Below, one piece after another: positions 47,551 through 58,354 of a DNA stretch of 64,000 nt. A program made the position numbers and the translations under genes. Every line of letters starts with the position of its first letter. Positions within the stretch are counted from its first letter, which is position 1. The notes beneath the pieces were generated by a model that saw nothing but the letters and a program-made list of their open reading frames with translations, made no database searches and was not told the DNA's origin. Location of the stretch: NCBI RefSeq assembly GCF_002575655.3, contig NC_053039.3, positions 377,619,633 to 377,683,632 on the forward strand. The letters run 5' to 3'. Source of the DNA: Aegilops tauschii subsp. strangulata (lineage: Eukaryota > Streptophyta > Magnoliopsida > Poales > Poaceae).

Positions 47551-48159
47551 TGTCGGGGATATACCCCGCGGTATGACCCGGTCAGAATTGGCGACTCACT
47601 GGTGACCCGCCCGGAGCTTGGCGATTCACAGATAACCTGCCTGATCTTGGCGACTCATTAGTAACCCGGCGGGCGGGTCAGATGGACAATAAGGCCCAAA
47701 GCCCAGAAGGCCGGCTCACATTATGATGGGCCGGATTAAGAGGAAAGGGATGATGAATATTTCCTTTACGAGGAAGCAAGACCCGGACTTGTAATCAACT
47801 TGTAAGAGAAGATAGACTAGTCGTAGTCCTACTAGGACTCCACATATAACCCGCCCCTCTAACTTATATAAGGAGGGGCGGGGCTCCCCAAGAGGGACAA
47901 GGAACAAGAAACAATCTCTAGGGCTAGACACCGAGAGCCGGTTCCCGGCAACTCTCTCATGAGCATAATGAGACCTAGCCACAAACAACATGTAGGGCTA
48001 TTACCGGATGATGTTTCCCGGGGCCCAAAGCTGTCTAAATCCTTGTCTTGTGTTGCGTCTCTCGATTCCGCCCAACCCCTCTCAAGCTACCACATAGATG
48101 CGCTGGCCTCGCGACTAAGTCCTGACACTAAGGACATCTGTCGTGACAATTCCACGACA
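47551..48159 (+). repeat. 3' LTR of the non-coding element
   Basis: 609 bp, same length as the left LTR with about nine substitutions and no gaps. Confidence 0.92.
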
Positions 48160-48229
48160 CCCCCCCCCCCCCGTCAGCCTCTCTTCTTTTCCCCTTCGAA
48201 CCGTTTTCTGAAAGCGCCTTCGGGCAAAA
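48160..48229. repeat. 70-bp direct duplication, right copy
   Basis: Identical in all 70 positions to 41426-41495, ending CGGGCAAAA; the host solo LTR then continues with CGTGTTTTCC. Confidence 0.9.
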
Positions 48230-50453
48230 CGTGTTTTCCTTCTGGGATGACGTATTCCTTACCGAACCGTTTTCTGGTTTTTCAAACAAGTCCCTAGTTC
48301 TTTTCTGTTTCATCACAGATCAGTCCTTGGGCTAAAACCCTTATATCTTTTTAACAAAAGATGCTTTTTGATTGATTCTTTTTCTGTCAGTCTTATATTT
48401 TTGTCTAGTTTTTTATAGTATTTATTTGGAAAAAATTTGGAACAATTTTATGCACGCAACGATTTTCACGTTAGTGTACGGTTTCGTTATACCGTAGGTT
48501 CCGGAGGAGGTGACGGAGCCCCGAACTTCGCCGAGCTAGACTCCGACTTCTCCGAACCAGGCAAGCATGTTTGAACCTTTGATATGATAGGTGTTTTGCA
48601 TGTTTGCATGAATGGTTTGTGCATGGCATATGAGCATCGGTGAGTATTACGTTGCATGCAAGGCAACTAACCCTGTGTTTCGAAGTTACTGTGATCTTTG
48701 ATGAGAGATGACCTGATCATGTGGTGACATGAAAGGTAGTAAGATGGTATTGTTGTAGCATGCCAGTCTTACATCATCCGATAAACTCCGACGTTAACGT
48801 GGACTGAGCCACGTTACCGTCCTCCCCCTTTCGTGCTGCCACATGTTTTCTGCAAAGAATACGGTTTAGTAAGTTGTTAACCTGTTTCCTTGTACACACC
48901 AAATATAGGGGCCGGGATGAGGGTTCCATGGCCCTGGATTAAAGCCAGTCATCCGGTCAGGGGGCATGGGTGTTTCAGGTTGGGACCGAGAGGGGGGCAC
49001 CCCTTAGAGCGCGCGGTATAAATTTGATCCCATGCTACGCGAGGTTGTAGCCTCCCCGTCTCAAAGTTTTTCTTGAACGTTGCCGAGGGTGATTCCTGGC
49101 ATCGGAACGTTGAATGGGTGTGTACTGGTTAGATGTGGTTCTCCTAAAACACCGTAAACGGAACTAGTCCCTTGTGACTACTGAAATCCGTTGGCTGTGG
49201 TTAAATAGTACAAACTCTCCAGAGTCAAATCCTTCCGAGTCATCGTGTCCATGGTCAAGGACCATGGCCAGTATATCCATATCCATGTCAGTCTCTATGT
49301 CAGTCTCCGTGGTAAATCCCCGGTGAACAAGCTTGAGTGGTAAACCCGGTTGAATTGTTATTCCTGTGGATGGACTAACCTTTTATTTTTTCTCGTACCT
49401 GAATATTCCCTTGAAATGATTTAAATTCATGAGCTACTGAAATATTAAGTTATGAAATATAAGCCCTTTATGTGATGTCGCTCAGACGTCCGACTGTGGC
49501 ACTCTTGTCATTTACTTTCAATATAAGCCCTTTATGTGATGTCGCTCAGACGTCTGACTGTGCCACGCTCGTTATTTACTTTCAATATAAGCCCTTTATG
49601 TGATGTCGCTCAGACGTCCGACTGTGGCACGCTCGTTATTTACTTTTGATATAAGCCCTTTACGTGATGTCGCTCAGACGTCCGACTGTGGCACGCACTG
49701 TCATTTATTTTCTATTATAAGCCCTTTATGTGGTGCCGCCTTGACGCCCGACTGCGGCATTGTTATTTAATTTGTATCCTTTCGAGGAGTCATTCAGACA
49801 CTCGATTGGCCTTCAGTATTACATTGGGATTTCGGGAAGACTATCGCCCGACTTCCCTTTTATTTCCCTTGCATTGCTATCTCATTGTCTGAGTGCGCTC
49901 TATTAATCTGTTCATTTGCATCATGTTTACATCTGTTATATCTAATGTCCGAACTGTCTTGCGAGTACTTTCACAGTACTCACCTGGCTTGTTGATTTGG
50001 CCAGATGTTGACGAAGGCGATCTCATGGATGAAGAGTTTGATAGTGAGTCTGACGCCTAGAGGAGTCCCAGTCAGTCCCGTGCGATCCTGGATATTGGTC
50101 ACTTGTATTATATACGCTTCCGCCACCCTCAATAAGAATCCTCGAGCCTCACTCCGACGCTCGATGAGCTGTTAGATGCAGGAGTCATGTCACCCACTTC
50201 ACTGTGACATATCCACCACCGCTTTTATTGTGAGTCAGTAGTTATGCCACCCTATCCGCCGTTATGTGTACTATCGGCGTGCTTGTAATAAATTGTTGAG
50301 CAGTCTCCGCTCAACCTTGTATTATATTTAGTACTCCTGGTTTTTCTTCTATGATCAAGAAATTGTCTACCAGTGAGAAGGATTCTTCTCTACTGGTCCG
50401 TAAAAGGGATCGGTTTCTCAATAAATATTTTTATTGCAAAACCGGTCGTGACA
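48230..50453. other. Right part of the solo LTR
   Basis: No gene. Holds the 64-bp tandem array and, near the end, AATAAATATT as a possible polyadenylation signal, then the terminal GTGACA. Confidence 0.6.
49457..49782. repeat. Five tandem 64-bp repeats
   Basis: Units start at ATATAAGCCCTTTATGTG and contain GATGTCGCTCAGACGTCCGA. Starts are spaced 64, 64, 64 and 66 bases apart; the last unit is the most diverged and a degenerate sixth may follow. Confidence 0.88.
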
Positions 50454-50458
50454 CCCGC

Positions 50459-52599
50459 ACTACCAGAAGATGTGCTATGGAGTATACTTCGCCGCCAAGA
50501 AGCTGAAGCCCTACTTTCAAGAGCATCCCATCACGGTCGTATGTACTGCCCCGCTTGCCGAGATCATTGGCAGCCGGGATGCATTCGGCCGGGTGGCCAA
50601 GTGGGCCATTGCGCTGGCTCCTTACACGATCTTCTACCAGCCTCGCACCGCCATCAAGTCCCAAGCATTGGCCGACTTCCTTGTCGACTGGGCCGAGACC
50701 CAGTACCTACCGCCGGCTCCCGACTCCACTCATTGGCGGATGCACTTCGATGGATCCAAGATGCGCACCGGCTTGGGAGCCGGCATCGTCCTCACCTCTC
50801 CCAAGGGCGACAAACTCAGATACACATTGCAAATTCATTTTGCCGCCTCCAACAACGTGGCCGAGTACGAGGCGCTCATACATGGGCTCCGGCTAGCCAA
50901 AGAGCTCGGCATCCACCGGATCCTATGCTATGGCGACTCGGATTTGGTAGTCCAACAATCATCTGGCGACTGGGACACCAAGGACGCAAACATGGCGAGC
51001 TACCGATTCCTCGTTCAGCAAATCAGCGGATACTTTGAAGGATGCGAGTTCCTCCACGTGCCACGGGCCGACAACGAGCAAGCAGATGCCCTGGCACGAA
51101 TCGGTTCCACCCGACAAGCTATCCTAACCGGTGTCTCTCTCCAACGCCTCCTCAAACCGTCTGTCAAGCCGTCTCCAGAATCAGACTCCATCTTCATACC
51201 GCCTGACCCTGATGCAGTCGGATCCGACTGGGGAACCCAGCAGGCGGCTCGGGGACTTCGACAGGCGGCTCGGGGACTACCGTAGTCGCACCCGGCTCGG
51301 GGACTTCAGAACCCAGCCCGGGGACTGCAACAGTCGGCCCGGGGACTGCAACGACACAACAGGCGGCGGCCGACTCCAACTCTTCACCACCCAACCCACC
51401 CACCCTGGTCACAGTAGCCGTATTGGAAATAGAAGAAGTCACCGCTCCATCATGGGCCCAACCCATCCTCAACTTCCTGGTAAACAAAGAGCTGCCGACT
51501 GACGAGGTCTCGGCAAGACAACTTCAACGCCGAGCCGAAGCATACACAATAGTAAACAGAGAACTCGTTAGGCGCAGCGTCACTGGAGTCTTCCAGCGCT
51601 ACGTCGAGCCAGAGAAGGGCATAGCAATCCTCAAGGACATCCACCAAGGCGAATGCGGCCACCATGCGGCCTCAAGATCACTTGTTGCCAAAGCTTTCCG
51701 CCATGGGTTCTTCTGGCTGACTGCTTTGGAAGACGCCAAGGAATTAGTCAAATACTACAAAGGGTGCCAACTCTTCAGCTCCAAGCAACACCTGCCGGCT
51801 TCTGCACTCAAGACCATCCCCTTGACCTGGCCCTTTGCCGTCTGGGGACTGGACATGGTGGGCCCATTCAAGACGGCACGCGGCGGCATGACACATCTGC
51901 TTGTCGCCGTGGACAAATTCACCAAGTGGATTGAAGCGAAGCCAATCAAGAAGCTGAACGGGCCGACTGCCGTGACATTCATCGCAGATATCACCACCCG
52001 GTATGGCGTACCACACAGCATCATCACCGACAATGGCACGAATTTTGCCAAAGGAGCACTGGCACGTTTCTGTGCGACATAGAGCATCCGACTGGACCTA
52101 GCGTCCGTTGCCCACCCGCAGTCAAATGGCCAAGTCGAGCGAGCAAACGGCCTCATCCTCTCCGGCATGAAGCCCCGACTGGTCGTACCACTGAGCGTTC
52201 GGCCGGCTGCTGGCTCGACGAGCTGCCGGCCGTCCTCTGGAGTCTGCGTACTACCCCGAACAAGTCAACCGGCTTCACCCCTTTCTTCCTTGTATATGGT
52301 GCCGAGGCTGTCATCCCAACTGACATTGAGTTCGACTCACCTCGGGTCACCATGTACATGGAGGCGGAGGCCAAAGAAGCGCGAGAAGACGGCGTTGACC
52401 TGCTGGAAGAGGGCCGGCTGTTAGCACTCAGCCGGTCCGCCATCTACCAGCAGGGTTTGCGCCGTTACCACAACCGGAAGGTCAAGCCAAGATCCTTCCA
52501 AGAAGGCGATCTTGTGCTCCGGCTGATCCAGCGAACAGCCGGCCAGCACAAGCTCTCGGCCCCTTGGGAAGGTCTCTTCGTCATCAGCAAGGCCCTAGG
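50459..52599 (+). pseudogene. RNase H and integrase of the Tat-like element
   Basis: The pol frame resumes right after the solo LTR. RNase H keeps its four acidic positions: HFDGS, AEYEAL, GDSDLV and NEQADAL (50745-51095). A linker with five ARGL-type repeats and a stop (51283-51285) follows. The integrase part starts about 51423: a zinc-binding region HQGECGHH with the first Cys of the CxxC replaced by Tyr (51756-51758), then the DDE core with GLDMVGPF, ITDNGTNF and SNGQVERANG. A TAG lies at 52080-52082. A frameshift near 52175-52195 precedes the C-terminal part (TTPNKSTGFTPFFLVYG in another frame). The frame is cut at 52599 by Angela and ends at 61334-61451. Confidence 0.9.
51245..51347 (+). 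repeat. CTCGGGGACT minisatellite in the RNase H-integrase linker
   Basis: Five copies of (T/C)CGGGGACT at 51245, 51267, 51294, 51316 and 51337, spaced 21-27 bases, encoding ARGL in one frame. The same word occurs in the non-coding part after integrase and in introns of the antisense gene. Confidence 0.8.
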
Positions 52600-54334
52600 T
52601 GTTGGGGAACGTAGTAATTTCAAAAAATTTCCTACGCACACGCAAGATCATGGTGATGCATAGCAACGAGAGGGGAGAGTGTTGTCTATGTACCCTCGTA
52701 GACCGAAAGTGGAAGCGTTAACACAACGCGGTTGATGTAGTCGTACGTCTTCACGATCCGACCGATCAAGTACTGAACGCACGGCACCTCCGAGTTCAGC
52801 ACACGTTCAGCTCGATGACGTCCCTCGAAATCCGATCCAACCGAGTGTTGAGGGAGAGTTTCGTCAGCATGACGGCGTGGTGACGATGATGATGTTCTAC
52901 CGACGCAGGGATTCGCCTAAGCTCCGCTACGATATTATCGAGGTGTAATATGGTGGAGGGGGGCACTGCACACGGCTAAAATATCGTATATCAATTGTGT
53001 GTCTAGAGGTGCCCCCCTGCCCCAGTATATAAAGGAGCAAGGGGGAGGCCGCCGGCCTAGGAGGTGTGGCGCGCCAGGAGGAGTCCTACTCCTACCGGAG
53101 TAGGACTCCCCCCCTTTCCTTGTTGGACTAGGAGTGGAAGAAGGGAAGAGGTGGAGGGGAGGAAGGAAGGGGGGCGCCGCCCCCCTCTCCTTGTCCTATT
53201 CGGACTGGGGGGGAAGGGGGGCGCGGCCCTGCCCTAGCCACCTCTCCTCTCTTCCACCTAGGCCCACTAAGGCCCATTAAGTTACCGGGGGGTTCCGGTA
53301 ACCTCCCGGTACTCCGGAAAAATCCCGATTTCACCCGGAACACTTCCGATGTCCAAACATAGGCTTCCAATATATCAATCTTTATGTCTCGGCCATTTCG
53401 AGACTCCTCGTCATGTCCGTGATCACATCCGGGACTCCAAACAACCTTCGGTACATCAAAACATATAAACTCATAATATAACTGTCATCGTAACTTTAAG
53501 CGTGCGGACCCTACGGGTTCGAGAACTATGTAGACATGACCGAGACACCTCTCCGGTCAATAACCAATAGCGGAACCTGGATGCTCATATTGGTTCCCAC
53601 ATATTCTACGAAGATCTTTATCAGTCAGACCGCATAACAACATACGTTGTTCCTTTTGTCATCGGTATGTTACTTGCCCGAGATTCGATCGTCGGTATCT
53701 CGATACCTAGTTCAATCTCGTTACCGGCAAGTCTCTTTACTCGTTCTGTAATACATCATTCCGCAACTAACTCATTAGTCACAATGCTTGCAAGGCTTAT
53801 AGTGATGTGCATTACCGAGTGGGCCCAGAGATACCTCTCCGACAATCGGAGTGACAAATCCTAATCTCGAAATACGCCAACCCAACAAGTACCTTTGGAG
53901 ACACCTTTAGAGCACCTTTATAATCACCCAGTTACGTTGTGACGTTTGGTAGCACACAAAGTGTTCCTCCGGTAAACGGGAGTTGCATAATCTCATAGTC
54001 ATAGGAACATGTATAAGTCATGAAGAAAGCAATAGCAACATACTAAATGATCGAGTGCTAAGCTAACGGAATGGGTCAAGACAATCACGTCATTCTCCTA
54101 ATGAGGTGATCTCGTTAGTCAAATGACAACTCATGTCTATGGCTAGGAAACATAACCATCTTTCATTAACGAGCTAGTCAAGTAGAGGCATACTAGTGAC
54201 ACTCTGTTTGTCTATGTATTCACACATGTATTATGTTTCCGGTTAATACAATTCTAGCATGAATAATAAACATTTATCATGATATAAGGAAATAAATAAT
54301 ACTTTATTATTGCCACTAGGGCATATTTCCTTCA
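52600..54334 (-). repeat. 3' LTR of Angela
   Basis: 1735 bp; on the minus strand TGAAGGAAATATGCCC ... CGTTCCCCAACA. Contains a long GC-rich inverted-repeat stretch near 53080-53300. Confidence 0.95.
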
Positions 54335-54350
54335 GTCTCCCACTTGCACT
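54335..54350 (-). promoter_or_regulatory. Polypurine tract of Angela
   Basis: Minus strand CAAGTGGGAGAC next to the 3' LTR, the usual Angela/BARE-1 priming site for plus-strand DNA. Confidence 0.8.
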
Positions 54351-54367
54351 AGAGTCAATAATCTAGA

Positions 54368-57217
54368 TTACACAGTAATGATCCTTACACCCATGGAGTC
54401 TTGGTGCTGATCATGTTTTGCTCGTGGAAGAGGCTTAGTCAACGGGTCTGCAACATTCAGATCCGTATGTATCTTGCAAATTTCTAGGTCTGCCACCTGG
54501 ACTAAATCCTGGATGGAATTGAAGTGTCTTTTGATGTGCTTGGTTCTCTTGTGAAATCTGGATTCCTTTGCTATGGCAATTGCACCAGTATTGTCACAAA
54601 AGATTTTCATTGGTCCCGATGCACTAGGTATGACACCTAGATCGGATATGAACTCCTTCATCCAGACTCCTTCATTTGCTGCTTCCGAAGCAGCTATGTA
54701 CTCCGCTTCACATGTAGATCCCGCCACGACACTTTGCTTAGAACTGCACCAACTGACAGCTCCACCGTTCAATGTAAATACGTATCCGGTTTGCGATTTA
54801 GAATCGTCCGGATCAGTGTCAAAGCTTGCATCAACGTAACCATTTACGATGAGCTCTTTGTCACCTCCATAAACGAGAAACATATCCTTAGTCCTTTTCA
54901 GGTATTTCAGGATGTTCTTGACCGCTGTCCAGTGATCCACTCCAGGATTACTTTGGTACCTCCCTGCTAAACTTATAGCAAGGCACACATCAGGTCTGGT
55001 ACACAGCATTCCATACATGATAGAGCCTATGGCTGAAGCATAGGGAACATCTTTCATCTTTTCTCTATCTTCTGCAGTGGTCGGGCATTGAGTCTTACTC
55101 AATCTCACACCTTGTAGTACAGGCAAGAACCCTTTCTTTGCTTGATCCATTTTGAACTTCTTCAAAACTTTGTCAAGGTATGTGCTTTGTGAAAGTCCAA
55201 TTAAGCGTCTTGATCTATCTCTATAGATCTTAATGCCTAATATATATGCAGCTTCACCGAGGTCTTTCATTGAAAAACTCTTATTCAAGTATCCCTTTAT
55301 GCTATCCAGAAATTCTATATCATTTCCAATCAGCAATATGTCATCCACATATAATATCAGAAATGCTACTGAGCTCTCACTCACTTTCTTGTAAATACAG
55401 GCTTCTCCAAAAGTCTGTATAAAACCAAATGCTTTGATCACACTATCAAAGCGTTTATTCCAACTCCGAGAGGCTTGCACCAGTCCATAAATGGATCGCT
55501 GGAGCTTGCACACTTTGTTAGCTCCCTTTGGATCGATAAAACCTTCCGGTTGCATCATATACAACTCTTCTTCCAGAAATCCATTCAGGAATGCAGTTTT
55601 TACATCCATTTGCCAAATTTCATAATCATAAAATGCGGCAATTGCTAACATGATTCGGACAGACTTAAGCATCGCTACGGGTGAGAATGTCTCATCGTAG
55701 TCAATCCCTTGAACTTGTCGAAAACCTTTCGCAACAAGTCGAGCTTTATAGACAGTAGCATTACCATCAGCGTCAGTCTTCTTCTTGAAGATCCATTTAT
55801 TTTCAATGGCTTGCCGACCATAGGGCAAGTCAACCAAAGTCCATACTTTGTTCTCATACATGGATCCCATCTCGGATTTCATGGCCTCAAGCCATTTTGC
55901 GAAATCTAGGCTCACCATCGCTTCTTCATAGTTCGTAGGTTCGTCATGGTCTAGTAACATAACCTCCAGAACAGGATTACCGTACCACTCTGGTGCGGAT
56001 CTTAATCTGGTTGACCTACGAGGTTCAGTAATAACTTGATCTGAAGTTTCATGATCATTATCATTAACTTCCCCACTAATTGGCGTAGGTGTCGCAGAAA
56101 CTGGTTTCTGTGATGATCTACTTTCCAATAAGGGAGCAGGTACAGTTACCTCATCAAGTTCTACTTTCCTCCCACTCACTTCTTTCGAGAGAAACTCCTT
56201 CTCTAGAAAGGATCCATTCTTAGCAACGAATGTCTTGCCTTCGGATCTGTGATAGAAGGTGTACCCAACAGTCTCCTTTGGGTATCCGATGAAGACACAT
56301 TTCTCCGATTTAGGGTCGAGCTTATCAGGTTGAAGTTTCTTCACATAAGCATCGCAACCCCAAACTTTAAGATACGACAACTTTGGTTTCTTGCCAAACC
56401 ATAGTTCATAAGGTGTCGTCTCAATGGATTTTGATGGTGCCCTATTTAGAGTGAATGCAGCCGTCTCTAAAGCATAACCCCAAAACGATAGCGGTAAATC
56501 AGTAAGAGACATCATAGATCGCACCATATCCAGTAAAGTACGATTATGACGTTCGGACACACCATTACGTTGTGGTGTTCCGGGTGGCGTGAGTTGCGAA
56601 ACTATTCCGCATTGTTTCAAATGAAGACCAAACTCATAACTCAAATATTCTCCTCCACGATCAGATCGTAGAAATTTTATTTTCTTGTTACGATGATTTT
56701 CAACTTCACTCTCTAATTCTTTGAACTTTTCAAATGTTTCAGACTTATGTTTCATTAAGTAGATATACCCATATCTGCTCAAATCATCTGTGAAGGTGAG
56801 AAAATAACGATATCCACCACGAGCCTCAATATTCATCGGACCACATACATCTGTATGTATGATTTCCAATAAATCTGTTGCTCTCTCCATAGTTCCGGAG
56901 AACGGTGTTTTAGTCATCTTGCCCATGAGGCACGGTTCGCAAGTACCAAGTGATTCATAATCAAGTGATTCCAAAAGTCCATCAGTATGGAGTTTCTTCA
57001 TGCGCTTTACACCGATATGACCTAAATGGCAGTGCCACAAATAAGTTGCACTGTCATTATCAACTCTGCATCTTTTGGCTTCGACATTATGAATATGTGT
57101 GTCACTACTATCGAGATTCATTAAAAATAGACCACTCTTCAAGGGTGCATGACCATAAAAGATATTATTCATATAAATAGAACAACCATTATTCTCTGAT
57201 TTAAATGAATAACCGTC
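54368..57217 (-). pseudogene. Angela integrase, reverse transcriptase and RNase H
   Basis: The open part downstream of the in-frame TGA, at least 934 codons in the same frame as gag. GAG-pre-integrase zinc region: CHLGH ... CEPC. Integrase core: HTDVCGP, RSDRGGEY and RNGVSERHN give the D, D, E residues. RT (copia type, RVT_2): KARLVAKGF, QMDVKTAFLNG, QRSIYGLVQASR and the catalytic YVDDILL. RNase H: GYVDASF, CEAEYIA and CDNTGA. It ends with NVADPLTKPLPR, typical of copia RNase H. No frameshift was seen. It would make the copying and integration enzymes if the TGA were read through. Confidence 0.93.
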
Positions 57218-58354
57218 TCACATCAAACAAGATCCAGATATAATGTTCATGCTCAACGCTGGCACCAAATAACAATTATTTAGGTCTAAAACTAATCCCG
57301 AAGGTAGATGTAGAGGTAGTGTGCCGACGGCGATCACATCGACTTTGGAACCATTTCCCACGCGCATCGTCACCTCGTCCTTAGCCAATCTTCGCTTAAT
57401 CCGTAGCCCCTGTTTCGAGTTGCAAATATTAGCAACAGAACCAGTATCAAATACCCAGGTGCTACTGCGAGCATTAGTAAGGTACAGATCAATAACATGT
57501 ATATCACATATACCTTTGTTAACCTTGCCATCCTTCTTATCCACCAAATACTTGGGGCAGTTCCGCTTCCAGTGACCAGTCTGCTTGCAGTAGAAGCACT
57601 CAGTTTCAAGCTTAGGTCCAGACTTGGGTTTCTTCTCCTGAACAACAACTTGCTTGCTGTTCTTCTTGAAGTTCCCCTTCTTTTTCCCTTTGCCCTTTTT
57701 CTTGAAACTAGTGGTCTTACTGACCATCAACACTTGATGCTCCTTTTTGATTTCTACCTCCGCTGCCTTTAGCATTGCGAAGAGCTCGGGAATTGTCTTA
57801 TTCATCCCTTGCATATTATAGTTCATCACGAAGCTCTTGTAGCTTGGTGGCAGCGATTGAAGAATTATGTCAATGACGCTATCATCCGGAAGATTAACTC
57901 CCAGTTGAATCAAGTGATTATTATACCCAGACATTTTGAGTATATGCTCACTGACAGAACTATTCTCTTCCATCTTGCAGCTGTAGAACTTATTGGAGAC
58001 TTCATATCTCTCAATCCGGGCATTTGCTTGAAATATTAACTTCAACTCCTGGAACATCTCATATGCTCCATGACATTCAAAACGTCGTTGAAGACCCGGT
58101 TCTAAGCCGTAAATCATGGCACACTGAATTATCGAGTAGTCATCAGCTTTGCTCTGCCAGACGTTCATAACTTCTGGTGTTGCTCTTGCAGGAGGCCTGG
58201 CACCTAGCGGTGCTTCCAGGACGTAATTCTTCTGTGCAGCAATGAGGATAATCCTCAAGTTATGGACCCAGTCCTTGTAATTGCTACCATCATCTTTCAA
58301 CTTTGCTTTCTCAAGGAACGCATTAAAATTCAACGGAACAACAGCACGGGCCAT
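57218..58354 (-). pseudogene. Angela gag and protease, ending at an in-frame TGA
   Basis: Starts at ATG 58354 (MARAVVPLNF). Residues ~60-210 are the copia gag (UBN2 type). A Lys-rich stretch is followed by the zinc knuckle CFYCKQTGHWKRNC (C-x2-C-x4-H-x4-C). The aspartic protease active site is in WVFDTGSVANIC. TGA at 57218-57220 follows LM; the frame then continues without change into integrase, so this is one polyprotein with one nonsense codon. In context ATG-TGA-GAC, CGA to TGA at a CpG is the simplest origin. Protein up to the stop could still be made: capsid and most of the protease. Confidence 0.9.

Larger units (their letters stand above)
41496..48159 (+). mobile_element. Non-coding LTR retrotransposon (LARD-like)
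   Basis: 6664 bp with two 609-bp LTRs, a tRNA-Lys type primer site after the left LTR and a PPT before the right LTR, so it is on the plus strand. The 5446-bp internal part has no gag or pol and no frame above chance. It instead holds a decayed tRNA-Lys copy, repeated TCGTATTCGAA words and repeated TTGGGGGCTA words. About nine substitutions separate the LTRs (about 1.5%), so it is a recent insertion that moved with enzymes from another element. It sits inside the solo LTR and is flanked by a 70-bp duplication instead of 5 bp. Confidence 0.88.
39541..50453. mobile_element. Solo LTR of about 4.2 kb, interrupted by a non-coding LTR element
   Basis: The insert begins TGTGACACCC and ends GGTCGTGACA and is flanked by the perfect pentamer CCCGC (39536-39540 and 50454-50458). 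After removing the nested element (6664 bp) and the 70-bp duplication, about 4.18 kb remains. It has no primer site, gag or pol, but shows LTR features on the plus strand: a TATAAAA box at 40835-40841 in a GC-rich context and an AATAAA-like signal near the right end. The simplest reading is a solo LTR left by recombination between the two LTRs of a large gypsy element. Family not identified. Confidence 0.7.

Noticed and set aside
49457..49782. CRISPR-like spaced repeat
   Set aside because: Units are contiguous tandem repeats without unique spacers, in a plant LTR.
39541..50453. Full-length element with LTRs in which 41496-42104 and 47551-48159 are its own LTRs
   Set aside because: Those LTRs have their own primer site and PPT and are flanked by the 70-bp duplication, so they belong to a second element nested in the first.
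53667..53864. Open frame repeated at 60583-60858
   Set aside because: Both are the same position in the two Angela LTRs; it is a chance frame in LTR sequence.
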